A DNA stretch of 64,000 nt, from contig JAFGBM010000010.1 in assembly GCA_016933155.1 (NCBI GenBank), positions 124,001 to 188,000 on the forward strand, given 5' to 3'. Below, in pieces: positions 16,741 through 23,250 of this stretch; position 1 is the stretch's first letter, and every line of letters starts with the position of its first letter. The notes beneath the pieces are model-generated. The model did not search any database, was not told the origin of the DNA, and was given only the letters and a program-made list of their open reading frames with translations. Origin of the DNA: Demequinaceae bacterium. GTDB lineage: Bacteria; Actinomycetota; Actinomycetes; Actinomycetales; Demequinaceae. Made by a program: the position numbers and the translations under genes.

Positions 16741-17367
16741 ATGAGCGCCCTCGACCGTCTGGCTTCAGCCCTCGGTCGACGCGACGAGGTCCCCAACGTC
16801 GAACTCGCCGAAGCGCTCGCCGCCTCCCGCGACGAGGAAGGAGTCCAGGAATTGGTCGACGCCCTCGCGTCCGGCCCCGCCCCTGTTTCCGCCGATGCCA
16901 TCAAAGTGCTCTACGAGCTTGGTACGCGCGATCCGTCGTTGATCGCGCCCTATGCTGCCGAGTTCGCCGCCCTCCTGTCTGGAAGGAACAACCGCCTCAT
17001 CTGGGGCGCCACCACCGCCCTCCATGAGGCATCGAAGGCCTCACCCCAGGCCGTCGCCCCCCACCTTCGCGTCCTCATGGACGCCGTCGCCCACGGCTCC
17101 GTCATCACCGCCGACCGGGGGATCGGTGCGATCGCGAACGCCGCGATGGGTGATGAGGCCGCCATCGACTTCGTGCTCGACCACCTCCAGACGTGCGGGG
17201 CCAAGTACGTGCCCCTCCGGGCTGAGCACGCCCTCCCTGCTGTCACAACCGCCAACGCTCCGAGGTTCCTCAAGGCGCTCCAAGCCCGGCTCGCCGAGCA
17301 GTCGGCCGGGGGTCGCGCGCGCCTCAAGCGGCTTATCCGTACGATCGAGTCCAAGGCTGTCGAGTAG
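16741..17367 (+). CDS. HEAT-like helical repeat protein
   Basis: A 208-residue, all-helical cytoplasmic protein without membrane segments. It consists of about five helix-pair units with regularly spaced Ala/Leu (VQELVDALASGPAPVSADAIKVLYELG, LIAPYAAEFAALLSGRNNRLIWGATTALHEAS, AVAPHLRVLMDAVAHGSVITADRGIGAIANAA in turn), as in HEAT/Armadillo proteins. Such folds act as binding scaffolds; no catalytic residues are evident. It resembles small conserved proteins annotated as HEAT-repeat domain proteins in many bacteria. It has a promoter of its own and is probably not tied to the methyltransferase-like gene upstream. Function unknown. Confidence 0.7.
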   Translation: MSALDRLASALGRRDEVPNVELAEALAASRDEEGVQELVDALASGPAPVSADAIKVLYELGTRDPSLIAPYAAEFAALLSGRNNRLIWGATTALHEASKASPQAVAPHLRVLMDAVAHGSVITADRGIGAIANAAMGDEAAIDFVLDHLQTCGAKYVPLRAEHALPAVTTANAPRFLKALQARLAEQSAGGRARLKRLIRTIESKAVE

Positions 17368-17412
17368 GAAACCCATCATCATGCTTCGTCGCATACGAAA
17401 GGGATCCCCGTC

Positions 17413-17675
17413 ATGACACCGTCGGCCCCCACTTCGGTACCGCGACCCGAGTCCGATGTCGTCTCGGGCACGTGGCGCGCCACCACTGGTCCTGGTTCGC
17501 CACCATCGTCATCGGCGTCGGCCAGGTCGTGTGGATCGGCCTCGAACTTGCATATCTTCCGGACCCGTCCTCGCTCCAGGCCGTCTTCGGACCCGTCGGG
17601 CTCGCCCTGACGTTGCTCCCACTGACGCCCTCGGCGCGCGAATACCTCCGCAAGGACTCACCCGCGGGGTACTGA
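17413..17675 (+). pseudogene. Decayed, internally deleted copy of the membrane gene at 27820
   Basis: Translation from 17472 (GTG) gives RHHWSWFATIVIGVGQVV and on to SAREYLRKD, which aligns closely and without gaps with the C-terminal about 62 residues of the 157-residue membrane protein at 27820-28293 (RHHWSWAATLAIGVGQVV...). A possible N-terminal remnant (MTPSAPTSVPRPES) lies at 17413 in a different frame. The middle, including the first two membrane segments, is missing. The simplest reading is a duplicate that suffered a deletion and frameshift. A short functional protein from 17472 cannot be excluded. Confidence 0.6.
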
Positions 17676-17683
17676 CTCGAAGA

Positions 17684-18634
17684 CTAGACGGCGGCGAGGA
17701 TGTCGACGACGAAAACCAACGTCGCGCCACCGGGAATGGAGCCCTGGCCAGCGTCCCCATACGCGAGTTCCGGCGGGATCACCAACAGCACCTGGCTGCC
17801 GACGGGCTGGCCCGCCAACCCCTGAACCCAGCCGTCGATGAGGCTGTCCTGCGCGAGTGCGAAGGTGGCGGGATAGCCGGCCTGCCACGACGAATCGAAG
17901 AGCGCGCCATCCCACAGCCATCCGGAATAGTGGACCGTGAGCGACTGCCCCTCGACGACTGCCGGCCCATCGCCGGTGATCAGGCGCTGCACCACGAGCC
18001 CCGTCGGCATCTCGATGCCGGTGAAGTCGACGCTGGGGGTGCCGTTCTCGGCGAGCGTCACCGTCGGAAGACCGGAAACGGGGGCGACGGCCTCGCCCGT
18101 CGCACGGTCGAGGACGGGCACCGCGCTATGCACCGTCAGGGCCAAGAGGATGGTGGAATAGACCCCATCCACGGGCTCGGTGGAATAGTCGAACGTCGCG
18201 AAGATGATCTGGGCCCCAACGTGGCTGCCCTGGAGAACCTGCCACAAGACGGGTTCCAGGGAGGCCTCATCGAGCACGACCGATTCCGGGGTCTCATTGT
18301 CATACGTCGAGTACTCCTCCGATCCATCGGAGCCTCTGAAGGCGACATAGTCAAGCGCCAGGACCTGGCCCTGCTCAAGCGCGGCTCCGTCCCCGTCCGC
18401 GATAAGGCGGGCGGCCGGTTCGCTCACCACGAAGGGGGAATCGAAAGTGAGGACGGGGAGCCCGAAAGCGTCCTCGCCCCAAGCGACATCCGCGATCGCG
18501 GCGTCGTTGTCGACGGGCGACCCGCCCGGGTCGGCCGACGGCGAGGCGGCGTCGGAGCAGCCGACGAGGCCGATGGCCAGGGCAGAGATGAAGGCGAGAC
18601 CAAGCAGGCGGGACTTCGACCGAGTCGTCGACAT
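17684..18634 (-). CDS. FKBP-type peptidyl-prolyl isomerase lipoprotein
   Basis: A 316-residue exported lipoprotein. The signal sequence RLLGLAFISALAIGLVGC ends in a lipobox (L-V-G-C), so it should be lipid-anchored on the outer face of the membrane. The C-terminal about 110 residues are a well-preserved FKBP domain (LTVHYSGWLWDGALFDSSW, DGWVQGLAGQPVGSQVLLVI, IPPELAYGDAG, IPGGATLVFVVDILA) that catalyses proline cis-trans isomerisation in folding secreted proteins. The N-terminal half contains a second, more diverged FKBP-like module (GQVLALDYVAFRG...VGAQIIFATF), as in other actinobacterial double-FKBP lipoproteins. The ORF is longer; the ATG at 18634 precedes the signal peptide. It is divergent from the hydrolase gene. 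Confidence 0.9.
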   Translation of the reverse strand: MSTTRSKSRLLGLAFISALAIGLVGCSDAASPSADPGGSPVDNDAAIADVAWGEDAFGLPVLTFDSPFVVSEPAARLIADGDGAALEQGQVLALDYVAFRGSDGSEEYSTYDNETPESVVLDEASLEPVLWQVLQGSHVGAQIIFATFDYSTEPVDGVYSTILLALTVHSAVPVLDRATGEAVAPVSGLPTVTLAENGTPSVDFTGIEMPTGLVVQRLITGDGPAVVEGQSLTVHYSGWLWDGALFDSSWQAGYPATFALAQDSLIDGWVQGLAGQPVGSQVLLVIPPELAYGDAGQGSIPGGATLVFVVDILAAV

Positions 18635-18731
18635 CGGGGCTCCTTGCGATAGGGCTGGGCCCTCAGTCTGCCATATCCCCGACGCGGGCCCTATGCCGCG
18701 CTCGTCGAATCGCGACCACGATAACCTACCC

Positions 18732-19619
18732 ATGGAAGGGACCGCCCTCATGCCAGGAAACGACGCCACCGAGCCCGCCGCGATCTCGAGTTCGATCAGG
18801 TCCAAGGACGGGACCCCGATCGGGTACGACCGATCGGGACAGGGCCCCCCCGTCCTCCTCGTCGATGGGCTTGTCTACAGCCGTCACTTCGGCATCATGC
18901 GGCCCCTCGCGTCCGAGATTGCGAGACGAGGCTTCACGGTCTACGCCTATGACCGTCGGGGTCGGGGGGAGAGCGGGAGCACCGAGCCATGCGACATGAC
19001 CCGCGAGATCGAGGATCTCATGATCATCGCCAGGCTTGCCGATGGGCCCGTCCACCTGTTTGGCATGTCGACGGGGGCGGCCCTGGCCCTGGAGGCTGTT
19101 CGTTTGGATCTCAAGGTGCGGTCCCTCGCCCTCTTCGACACGCCCTTCCTCGTCGACGACAGCCGCCCTCCGATCTCGAAGGAGTTCCGGGTTCGCCTCG
19201 ACGAGCTCCTCGCCGAGGGGCGTCTCGAGGACGCCCTGACGCACTTCCTGTCGGATCACCTGCTGACCCCGCGACTCCTCCTGACCTCCATGCGCCGCTC
19301 CAAGACGTGGCCACAGTCCGTCGCGGCGGCCGGTGTTCTCTCTCGGGAGGTGGACCTGTTCGCCGACTACTTCGAGGGCAAGCCCCTCCCAAAGGCCCGG
19401 TGGGCGAGGATCAAGACTCCGACCCTTGTCATGGCGGGCACCAGGAGCGCCCCTTGGCTGAAGACAACCGTCGGTGCGCTCGCCGAAGCCCTACCCAAGG
19501 CGAGCGCCAGACTGCTTCGGGGCCACGGCCACATGATCAAGCCTGCGCCCCTCGGCGAGGCGCTGGCCGGTTTCTTCTCGGAAGTCGACGAGGCGCGTAA
19601 ACGCGCCCTGCGCCTCTAG
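18732..19619 (+). CDS. Alpha/beta-hydrolase family protein
   Basis: A 295-residue cytoplasmic alpha/beta-hydrolase. The nucleophile elbow is GMSTG with Ser113, the lid/oxyanion strand is PPVLLVDGLVYSRHFG (unusual: VDG instead of the typical HG), and the catalytic His is in the C-terminal GHGHM. The YDRRGRGES block near 70 is typical of the family. Relatives are often annotated as esterases, haloperoxidase-like or lactone hydrolases; the substrate is not predictable. The ATG at 18732 was selected, and an in-frame ATG at 18750 is possible. TAACCT 4 bases before the start may be a -10 element. It is monocistronic. Confidence 0.8.
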   Translation: MEGTALMPGNDATEPAAISSSIRSKDGTPIGYDRSGQGPPVLLVDGLVYSRHFGIMRPLASEIARRGFTVYAYDRRGRGESGSTEPCDMTREIEDLMIIARLADGPVHLFGMSTGAALALEAVRLDLKVRSLALFDTPFLVDDSRPPISKEFRVRLDELLAEGRLEDALTHFLSDHLLTPRLLLTSMRRSKTWPQSVAAAGVLSREVDLFADYFEGKPLPKARWARIKTPTLVMAGTRSAPWLKTTVGALAEALPKASARLLRGHGHMIKPAPLGEALAGFFSEVDEARKRALRL

Positions 19620-19683
19620 GCCCGCGCACCCTATCTGTTACCCCGCGTCGCGGCAATCCTCCGCCCCGTCGTGTATAGACCAC

Positions 19684-19737
19684 TTGACATGATGTCTGAT
19701 GTTCTTTACATTGGGTGATGTCAACGATTCTTGACAT
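19684..19737 (+). promoter_or_regulatory. Promoter with two inverted-repeat operators for the membrane-protein/XRE operon
   Basis: A near-consensus sigma-70 promoter, TTGACA (19684-19689), 17 bases, TACATT (19707-19712). The palindrome GACATGATGTC (19686-19696) overlaps the -35. A second inverted repeat, ATGTCAA-N6-TTGACAT (19718-19737, perfect 7-base arms), lies just after the predicted transcription start. Both share the half-site TTGACAT or GACAT, so one regulator probably binds both. The natural candidate is the XRE-type protein encoded at the end of this operon. Confidence 0.65.
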
Positions 19738-19747
19738 TGGAGCTGCG

Positions 19748-20167
19748 ATGACGTTTGAAGAAAAGAACCTCTGGGCCTACGGCGTGGCCTCGCTCGTGGT
19801 GCCCGTGGCCTATTTCGGGTGGCTCGTTGCGCAGGCCCAGGACACGCCTGCGGCCGAGATCGGGTATTTGCCCGCCCTGCTGTGGGCGATCGGACTGGGA
19901 ATCGCGCTCAACATCCTCGGCGGCATCGTAGCCGGACTCTCCAATCCGGCCGAGGTCGGAAAGAAAGACCAGCGCGATAGGGACGTCACCCGCCGAGGCG
20001 ATGCCATCAGTTTCTACGTGTTCTCCATTGCGGCCGCGGGACCCCTCGTCCTCGCCATGGCCGACGCCGACACGTTCTGGATCGCCAACACGCTCTACGC
20101 CGCCTACGCGCTCACCGCCGTCGTCGGCGTTGCCGTCAAGATCGTCTCCTACCGGAAGGGGCTGTAG
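19748..20167 (+). CDS. Small four-helix membrane protein (DUF2178-like), first of three paralogues
   Basis: A 139-residue integral membrane protein with about four hydrophobic segments: AYGVASLVVPVAYFGWLVA, YLPALLWAIGLGIALNILGGIVA, FYVFSIAAAGPLVLAMA and TLYAAYALTAVVGVAV. Between the second and third pairs is the charged loop KKDQRDRDVTRRGD, and it ends KIVSYRKGL; the same RD-x-RD-K/R-E/D-I/V-x-x-x-G loop and YR-x-G end recur in the next two genes. The set resembles the DUF2178 family, whose function is unknown. The start could also be GTG 19715 or ATG 19718, which would place the operator inside the gene; ATG 19748 with TTGGAG upstream is favoured. It is 2 bases from the next gene. Confidence 0.7.
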   Translation: MTFEEKNLWAYGVASLVVPVAYFGWLVAQAQDTPAAEIGYLPALLWAIGLGIALNILGGIVAGLSNPAEVGKKDQRDRDVTRRGDAISFYVFSIAAAGPLVLAMADADTFWIANTLYAAYALTAVVGVAVKIVSYRKGL

Positions 20168-20169
20168 CC

Positions 20170-20658
20170 ATGAGCAAAGGGGCGTCCGCCGGCAAGAAGA
20201 ACTCCCAGGACTGCGAGGAATGGGAGGCGATGTCAAGGGACGAGGTCTACAACTGGATCTTCGCCGTCGTCTCCGTCATTGGGCTGATCACCTACCTCGC
20301 GATCCTCATCCCCCGCATAATCGGCACCCCGGCAAGCGAGGTTTCCTACGTTGCCCCTCTGCTTTGGGTCTTCGGCACCGGGATGGTCGTCGGGTTCGGA
20401 GTCGCGCTGGCCGTGCGCCTGGCCTCGCCCAAGGAGACGAAGGTTCGCGACGAACGGGACAAGGAGATCGAGCTGATCGGCCAATACGTCGGCTCGGCGT
20501 TCGTCACGATGGGAGCCATCGCCGCCCTCGTGCTCTCGATCCTCGAGGTCGACCACTTCTGGGTCTCCAACAGCCTCTTCGTCGGCTTCCTTCTTGCGGC
20601 CGTCCTGAGCACCTTCGCCAAGGCCGCCGCCTACCGCGGCGAGTACCCCGAGATCTAG
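20170..20658 (+). CDS. Small four-helix membrane protein (DUF2178-like), second paralogue
   Basis: A 162-residue membrane protein with a longer charged N-terminus (MSKGASAGKKNSQDCEEWEA) and four hydrophobic segments. The cytoplasmic loop TKVRDERDKEIELIGQYVG is the best match in the trio to the shared family loop, and FWVSNSLFVGF corresponds to FWIANTLYAAY in the first protein. It begins 2 bases after the previous stop, consistent with coupled translation of one mRNA. It is probably co-regulated with, and perhaps interacts with, its two neighbours. Function unknown. Confidence 0.75.
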   Translation: MSKGASAGKKNSQDCEEWEAMSRDEVYNWIFAVVSVIGLITYLAILIPRIIGTPASEVSYVAPLLWVFGTGMVVGFGVALAVRLASPKETKVRDERDKEIELIGQYVGSAFVTMGAIAALVLSILEVDHFWVSNSLFVGFLLAAVLSTFAKAAAYRGEYPEI

Positions 20659-20668
20659 GGAGATCAAC

Positions 20669-21124
20669 ATGACCGTCGAAGAACGCTCCGTGTGGGCCAT
20701 GCTCGTCGTGATCCCGACCGCGATGACCGTCTACTTCTCTGTGGTTCTTTCCCGCGCTGCCTCCATGCCGATCGAAGAGGTCTCGTGGGTCGTCCCCCTC
20801 CTCTGGACGATCGGAGCGACGATCCTCGGCATCATCGCCGGGGTCATCGTCATCACCATCGGCATGGCCATCCGGGCAGAGATCACCGGAGAAGGCAAGG
20901 AAGACATCGAGGACGATCGGAGCGACGTGCGCGACAAGGAGATCGAGAGGTACGGGGAGGCTCGCGCGCAGCACTTCACTTCGATCGGAGCAACAGCGGC
21001 CATCGTCCTCGCGATGTGCGGGGCCCACCAGTTCTGGATCGCCAGCGCGCTTCTGCTCGCCGGCGCCCTCGGGGGTTTCTATGGCGGGATCATCAGGATC
21101 CTGGCCTACCGGAGGGGTTTCTAG
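20669..21124 (+). CDS. Small four-helix membrane protein (DUF2178-like), third paralogue
   Basis: A 151-residue membrane protein with the same plan as the two upstream: MTVEERSVWAMLVVIPTA first helix, VVPLLWTIGATILGIIAG second, charged loop SDVRDKEIERYGEARAQ, then AATAIVLAM-type and ASALLLAGALGGFYGG helices with FWIASALLL, and the final RILAYRRGF. A GGGAGATCAAC ribosome binding site precedes ATG 20669. It is followed after 3 bases by the XRE regulator. The three genes are best explained by tandem duplication and divergence. Confidence 0.75.
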   Translation: MTVEERSVWAMLVVIPTAMTVYFSVVLSRAASMPIEEVSWVVPLLWTIGATILGIIAGVIVITIGMAIRAEITGEGKEDIEDDRSDVRDKEIERYGEARAQHFTSIGATAAIVLAMCGAHQFWIASALLLAGALGGFYGGIIRILAYRRGF

Positions 21125-21127
21125 GCC

Positions 21128-21352
21128 ATGGGCAAGCCGACGCGCGTCACGAACTCGATCCGCCAGTTGCGGTTCGCCCACGGGGAGATGACCCAGGCGG
21201 ATCTCGCGGAGCAGATCGGCGTGACCCGTCAAACCATCATCGCCATCGAGCAGGGGCGGTACTCGCCTTCCCTCGAGATGGCCTTCCAGATCGCACGGAT
21301 CTTCGGGGTCTCTCTCGACGACGTGTTCCAGTTCCCGGAGGTCGACTCCTAG
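21128..21352 (+). CDS. XRE-family (Cro/CI-type) transcriptional regulator
   Basis: A 74-residue protein that is almost only a helix-turn-helix: NSIRQLRFAHGEMTQADLAEQIGVTRQTIIAIEQGRYSP in sequence order, with helix 2 TQADLAEQIGV and recognition helix TRQTIIAIEQG. It closely matches the small YozG/HipB-like regulators that often follow DUF2178-type membrane genes. Ending the operon 3 bases after the third membrane gene, it is likely an autoregulator acting at the palindromes near 19690 and 19728. No sensor domain is present, so a signal would have to come through the membrane proteins or by abundance; that is speculation. Confidence 0.9.
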   Translation: MGKPTRVTNSIRQLRFAHGEMTQADLAEQIGVTRQTIIAIEQGRYSPSLEMAFQIARIFGVSLDDVFQFPEVDS

Positions 21353-21460
21353 CCGCCGTTCCCTCCGCCAATCCGCCAGATCCTGGGCCGTGTCAGCCCA
21401 AGACCAGTGATTTGCTCACCCAAATTGCACAGACACCACTAGCACCATAGGAGAAAACGC

Positions 21461-22159
21461 ATGGATTCCCTGAAGAAGACGGCCCGCACGACCGGGCTCT
21501 GGTACCTCGGACTTGCCGTCACCGGCATGCTCGGATTCCTACTCGTCCGCGGCCGTCTGCTCGTCGACGGGGACGCGGCAGCGACGGCGACGAACCTCGT
21601 GGACAACGAGACGCTCGCCCGCTTCGGTATCGCCATGATGTTCGGCGTCGTCGTGACCCAAGCGCTCGCCGCCTTGTGGTTCTACCGCCTCTATCGCGGG
21701 GTCGATGCCTTCGTCGCGGTCTCCCTCACGGCGTTCGGTTTCGTCAACGCCATCGCCATCCTGGTTGGCTCGGTGTTCTCCGCCGCGGCGCTCGATACCG
21801 CCCTTGACGCCTCGACCGCGCCCGCGGGCGATCAGGCGTCGACCGCCCTGCTCCTCGTCGAACTCGAGGGTCACGCGTGGGGCGTCGGCGCCCTGTTCTT
21901 CGGGCTCTGGCTCATCCCCATGGGCGTGCTTGCAATCCGATCGGGCTTCATGCCCCGACCGCTCGGCTGGTTCCTCGTCGCCGGCGGTTTCGGCTACATG
22001 GCAAGTGCCTTTGTCGCCTATCTCGCCCCCGACGCACCCGGAGCCATCGAGTCCATCCTCGTCTTCCCGGCGTCGGTCGGTGAGATGTGGACCATCGGAT
22101 ACCTCCTCACCATCGGAATCCGCCAATCCCACCCCGTGTCCGAAAAGGCCTCGCGATGA
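21461..22159 (+). CDS. DUF4386-like integral membrane protein
   Basis: A 232-residue protein with six hydrophobic segments starting TTGLWYLGLAVTGMLGFLLV and ending near MWTIGYLLTIGI. The motifs LVDNETLARFGIAMMFGVVVTQ and HAWGVGALFFGLWLIPMGVLAIRSGFMPRPLGWFLVAGG are characteristic of the DUF4386 family, small multi-spanning proteins of unknown function. A clear AGGAGAAAA ribosome binding site precedes ATG 21461. Its stop overlaps the start of the oxidoreductase gene (ATGA), so the two form an operon. Confidence 0.85.
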   Translation: MDSLKKTARTTGLWYLGLAVTGMLGFLLVRGRLLVDGDAAATATNLVDNETLARFGIAMMFGVVVTQALAALWFYRLYRGVDAFVAVSLTAFGFVNAIAILVGSVFSAAALDTALDASTAPAGDQASTALLLVELEGHAWGVGALFFGLWLIPMGVLAIRSGFMPRPLGWFLVAGGFGYMASAFVAYLAPDAPGAIESILVFPASVGEMWTIGYLLTIGIRQSHPVSEKASR

Positions 22160-23127
22160 AGGCTTGGGTCTACACACGATACGGCTCGCCTGACACCTTG
22201 GAGCTCCGGGAGGTGCCCGTGCCCGTCCCGGGTCCCAAGGAGGTCCTCGTCAAGGTCCAAGCAACGTCCCTGAACTCCGCAGACCTCAGGCTCCTCAGGG
22301 CCGATCCGGCGCTCATCCGGCTCTTCTTCGGTCTCCGGCGTCCAAGAGGCACGCGCATCCCCGGCATGGACGTCGCCGGGGTAGTCGAAGCCGTCGGCTC
22401 CAGGGTCACCGGCTTCGCCGTCGGGGACGCCGTCTATGGAGAGTCCGGCGGAAAGTGCCTCGCCGATTTCGCGGCCGTCAAGGCCTCCCGGCTCACCTAC
22501 CGCCCCGACACGCTCGATCCCATCGAGGCCGCCGCGACCCCCCTCGCCGCATTGACCGCCCTTGAGGCTGTCGTCTGCGTCGGCAGGGTCGAATCCGGTG
22601 GCCGCGTCCTAGTCACCGGGGCCTCCGGCGGCGTGGGCAGTTTCGCCGTGCAGATCGCCAAAGCCCACGGCGCTCACGTGACCGGGGTGTGCTCGGGCGC
22701 GAAGGGCGACTTCGTCCTCTCCCTCGGCGCCGATCGAATCATCGACTACGACGCCGAGGGCTTCGCCGACGGTCCTGAACTGTACGACCTCATCGTCCAC
22801 GCCGGCGGGGCATACCCCCTCAAGACCTTCAGACGGGCACTCACCCCTCGGGGGACGCTCGCCCTCGTCGGCGGGGACGGAGGGAAATTCGTCGGTCCCG
22901 TCGGCCTCCTGATTCGCTCCCTCCTGGTCTCTCCCTTCGTCCGGCAACGCCTTCGGACGGTCAGCGACCCCACCGACCCCAAGGGACTGGACACCCTCGC
23001 GCCCTTCTTCGCCAACGGGACGGTCAGACCCGCCATCGACAGAATCTTCCCCCTCGCGGATGCAGCCGACGCCTTCAGGTATCTGGAAGCCCGCAAGGTC
23101 CGCGGCAAGGTCGTCATCTCCATGTGA
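22156..23127 (+). CDS. NAD(P)-dependent MDR-family alcohol dehydrogenase/quinone reductase
   Basis: A 323-residue medium-chain dehydrogenase/reductase. It opens MKAWVYTRYGSPDTLELRE, has the substrate-domain block IPGMDVAGVVEAVGSRVTGFAVGD and the nucleotide-binding motif VLVTGASGGVGSFAVQIAKAHGA split across residues 152-174. The structural-zinc cysteines of classical alcohol dehydrogenases are absent, which points to the zinc-free quinone oxidoreductase branch. The reaction is reduction of a quinone or enone with NADPH by family analogy. It is translationally coupled to the DUF4386-like gene, with which it probably acts. Confidence 0.85.
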   Translation: MKAWVYTRYGSPDTLELREVPVPVPGPKEVLVKVQATSLNSADLRLLRADPALIRLFFGLRRPRGTRIPGMDVAGVVEAVGSRVTGFAVGDAVYGESGGKCLADFAAVKASRLTYRPDTLDPIEAAATPLAALTALEAVVCVGRVESGGRVLVTGASGGVGSFAVQIAKAHGAHVTGVCSGAKGDFVLSLGADRIIDYDAEGFADGPELYDLIVHAGGAYPLKTFRRALTPRGTLALVGGDGGKFVGPVGLLIRSLLVSPFVRQRLRTVSDPTDPKGLDTLAPFFANGTVRPAIDRIFPLADAADAFRYLEARKVRGKVVISM

Positions 23128-23166
23128 ACACCAGACCCCATCGACTTCGGGGATAGCCCCGGAAAC

Positions 23167-23183
23167 CCGCGGAAGGTCCGCGG
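23167..23183 (+). terminator. Weak hairpin between the oxidoreductase and the MMPL gene
   Basis: CCGCGG-AAGGT-CCGCGG forms a 6-base-pair GC stem without a following T-run. It may terminate the upstream operon or attenuate the transporter gene; the evidence is thin. Confidence 0.3.
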
Positions 23184-23250
23184 TCACACCACCATCGCCG
23201 TGCCGGCGTCGAGCCGTGGTGAAGCCTTGCCGAAAACAGGAGAGATCACC

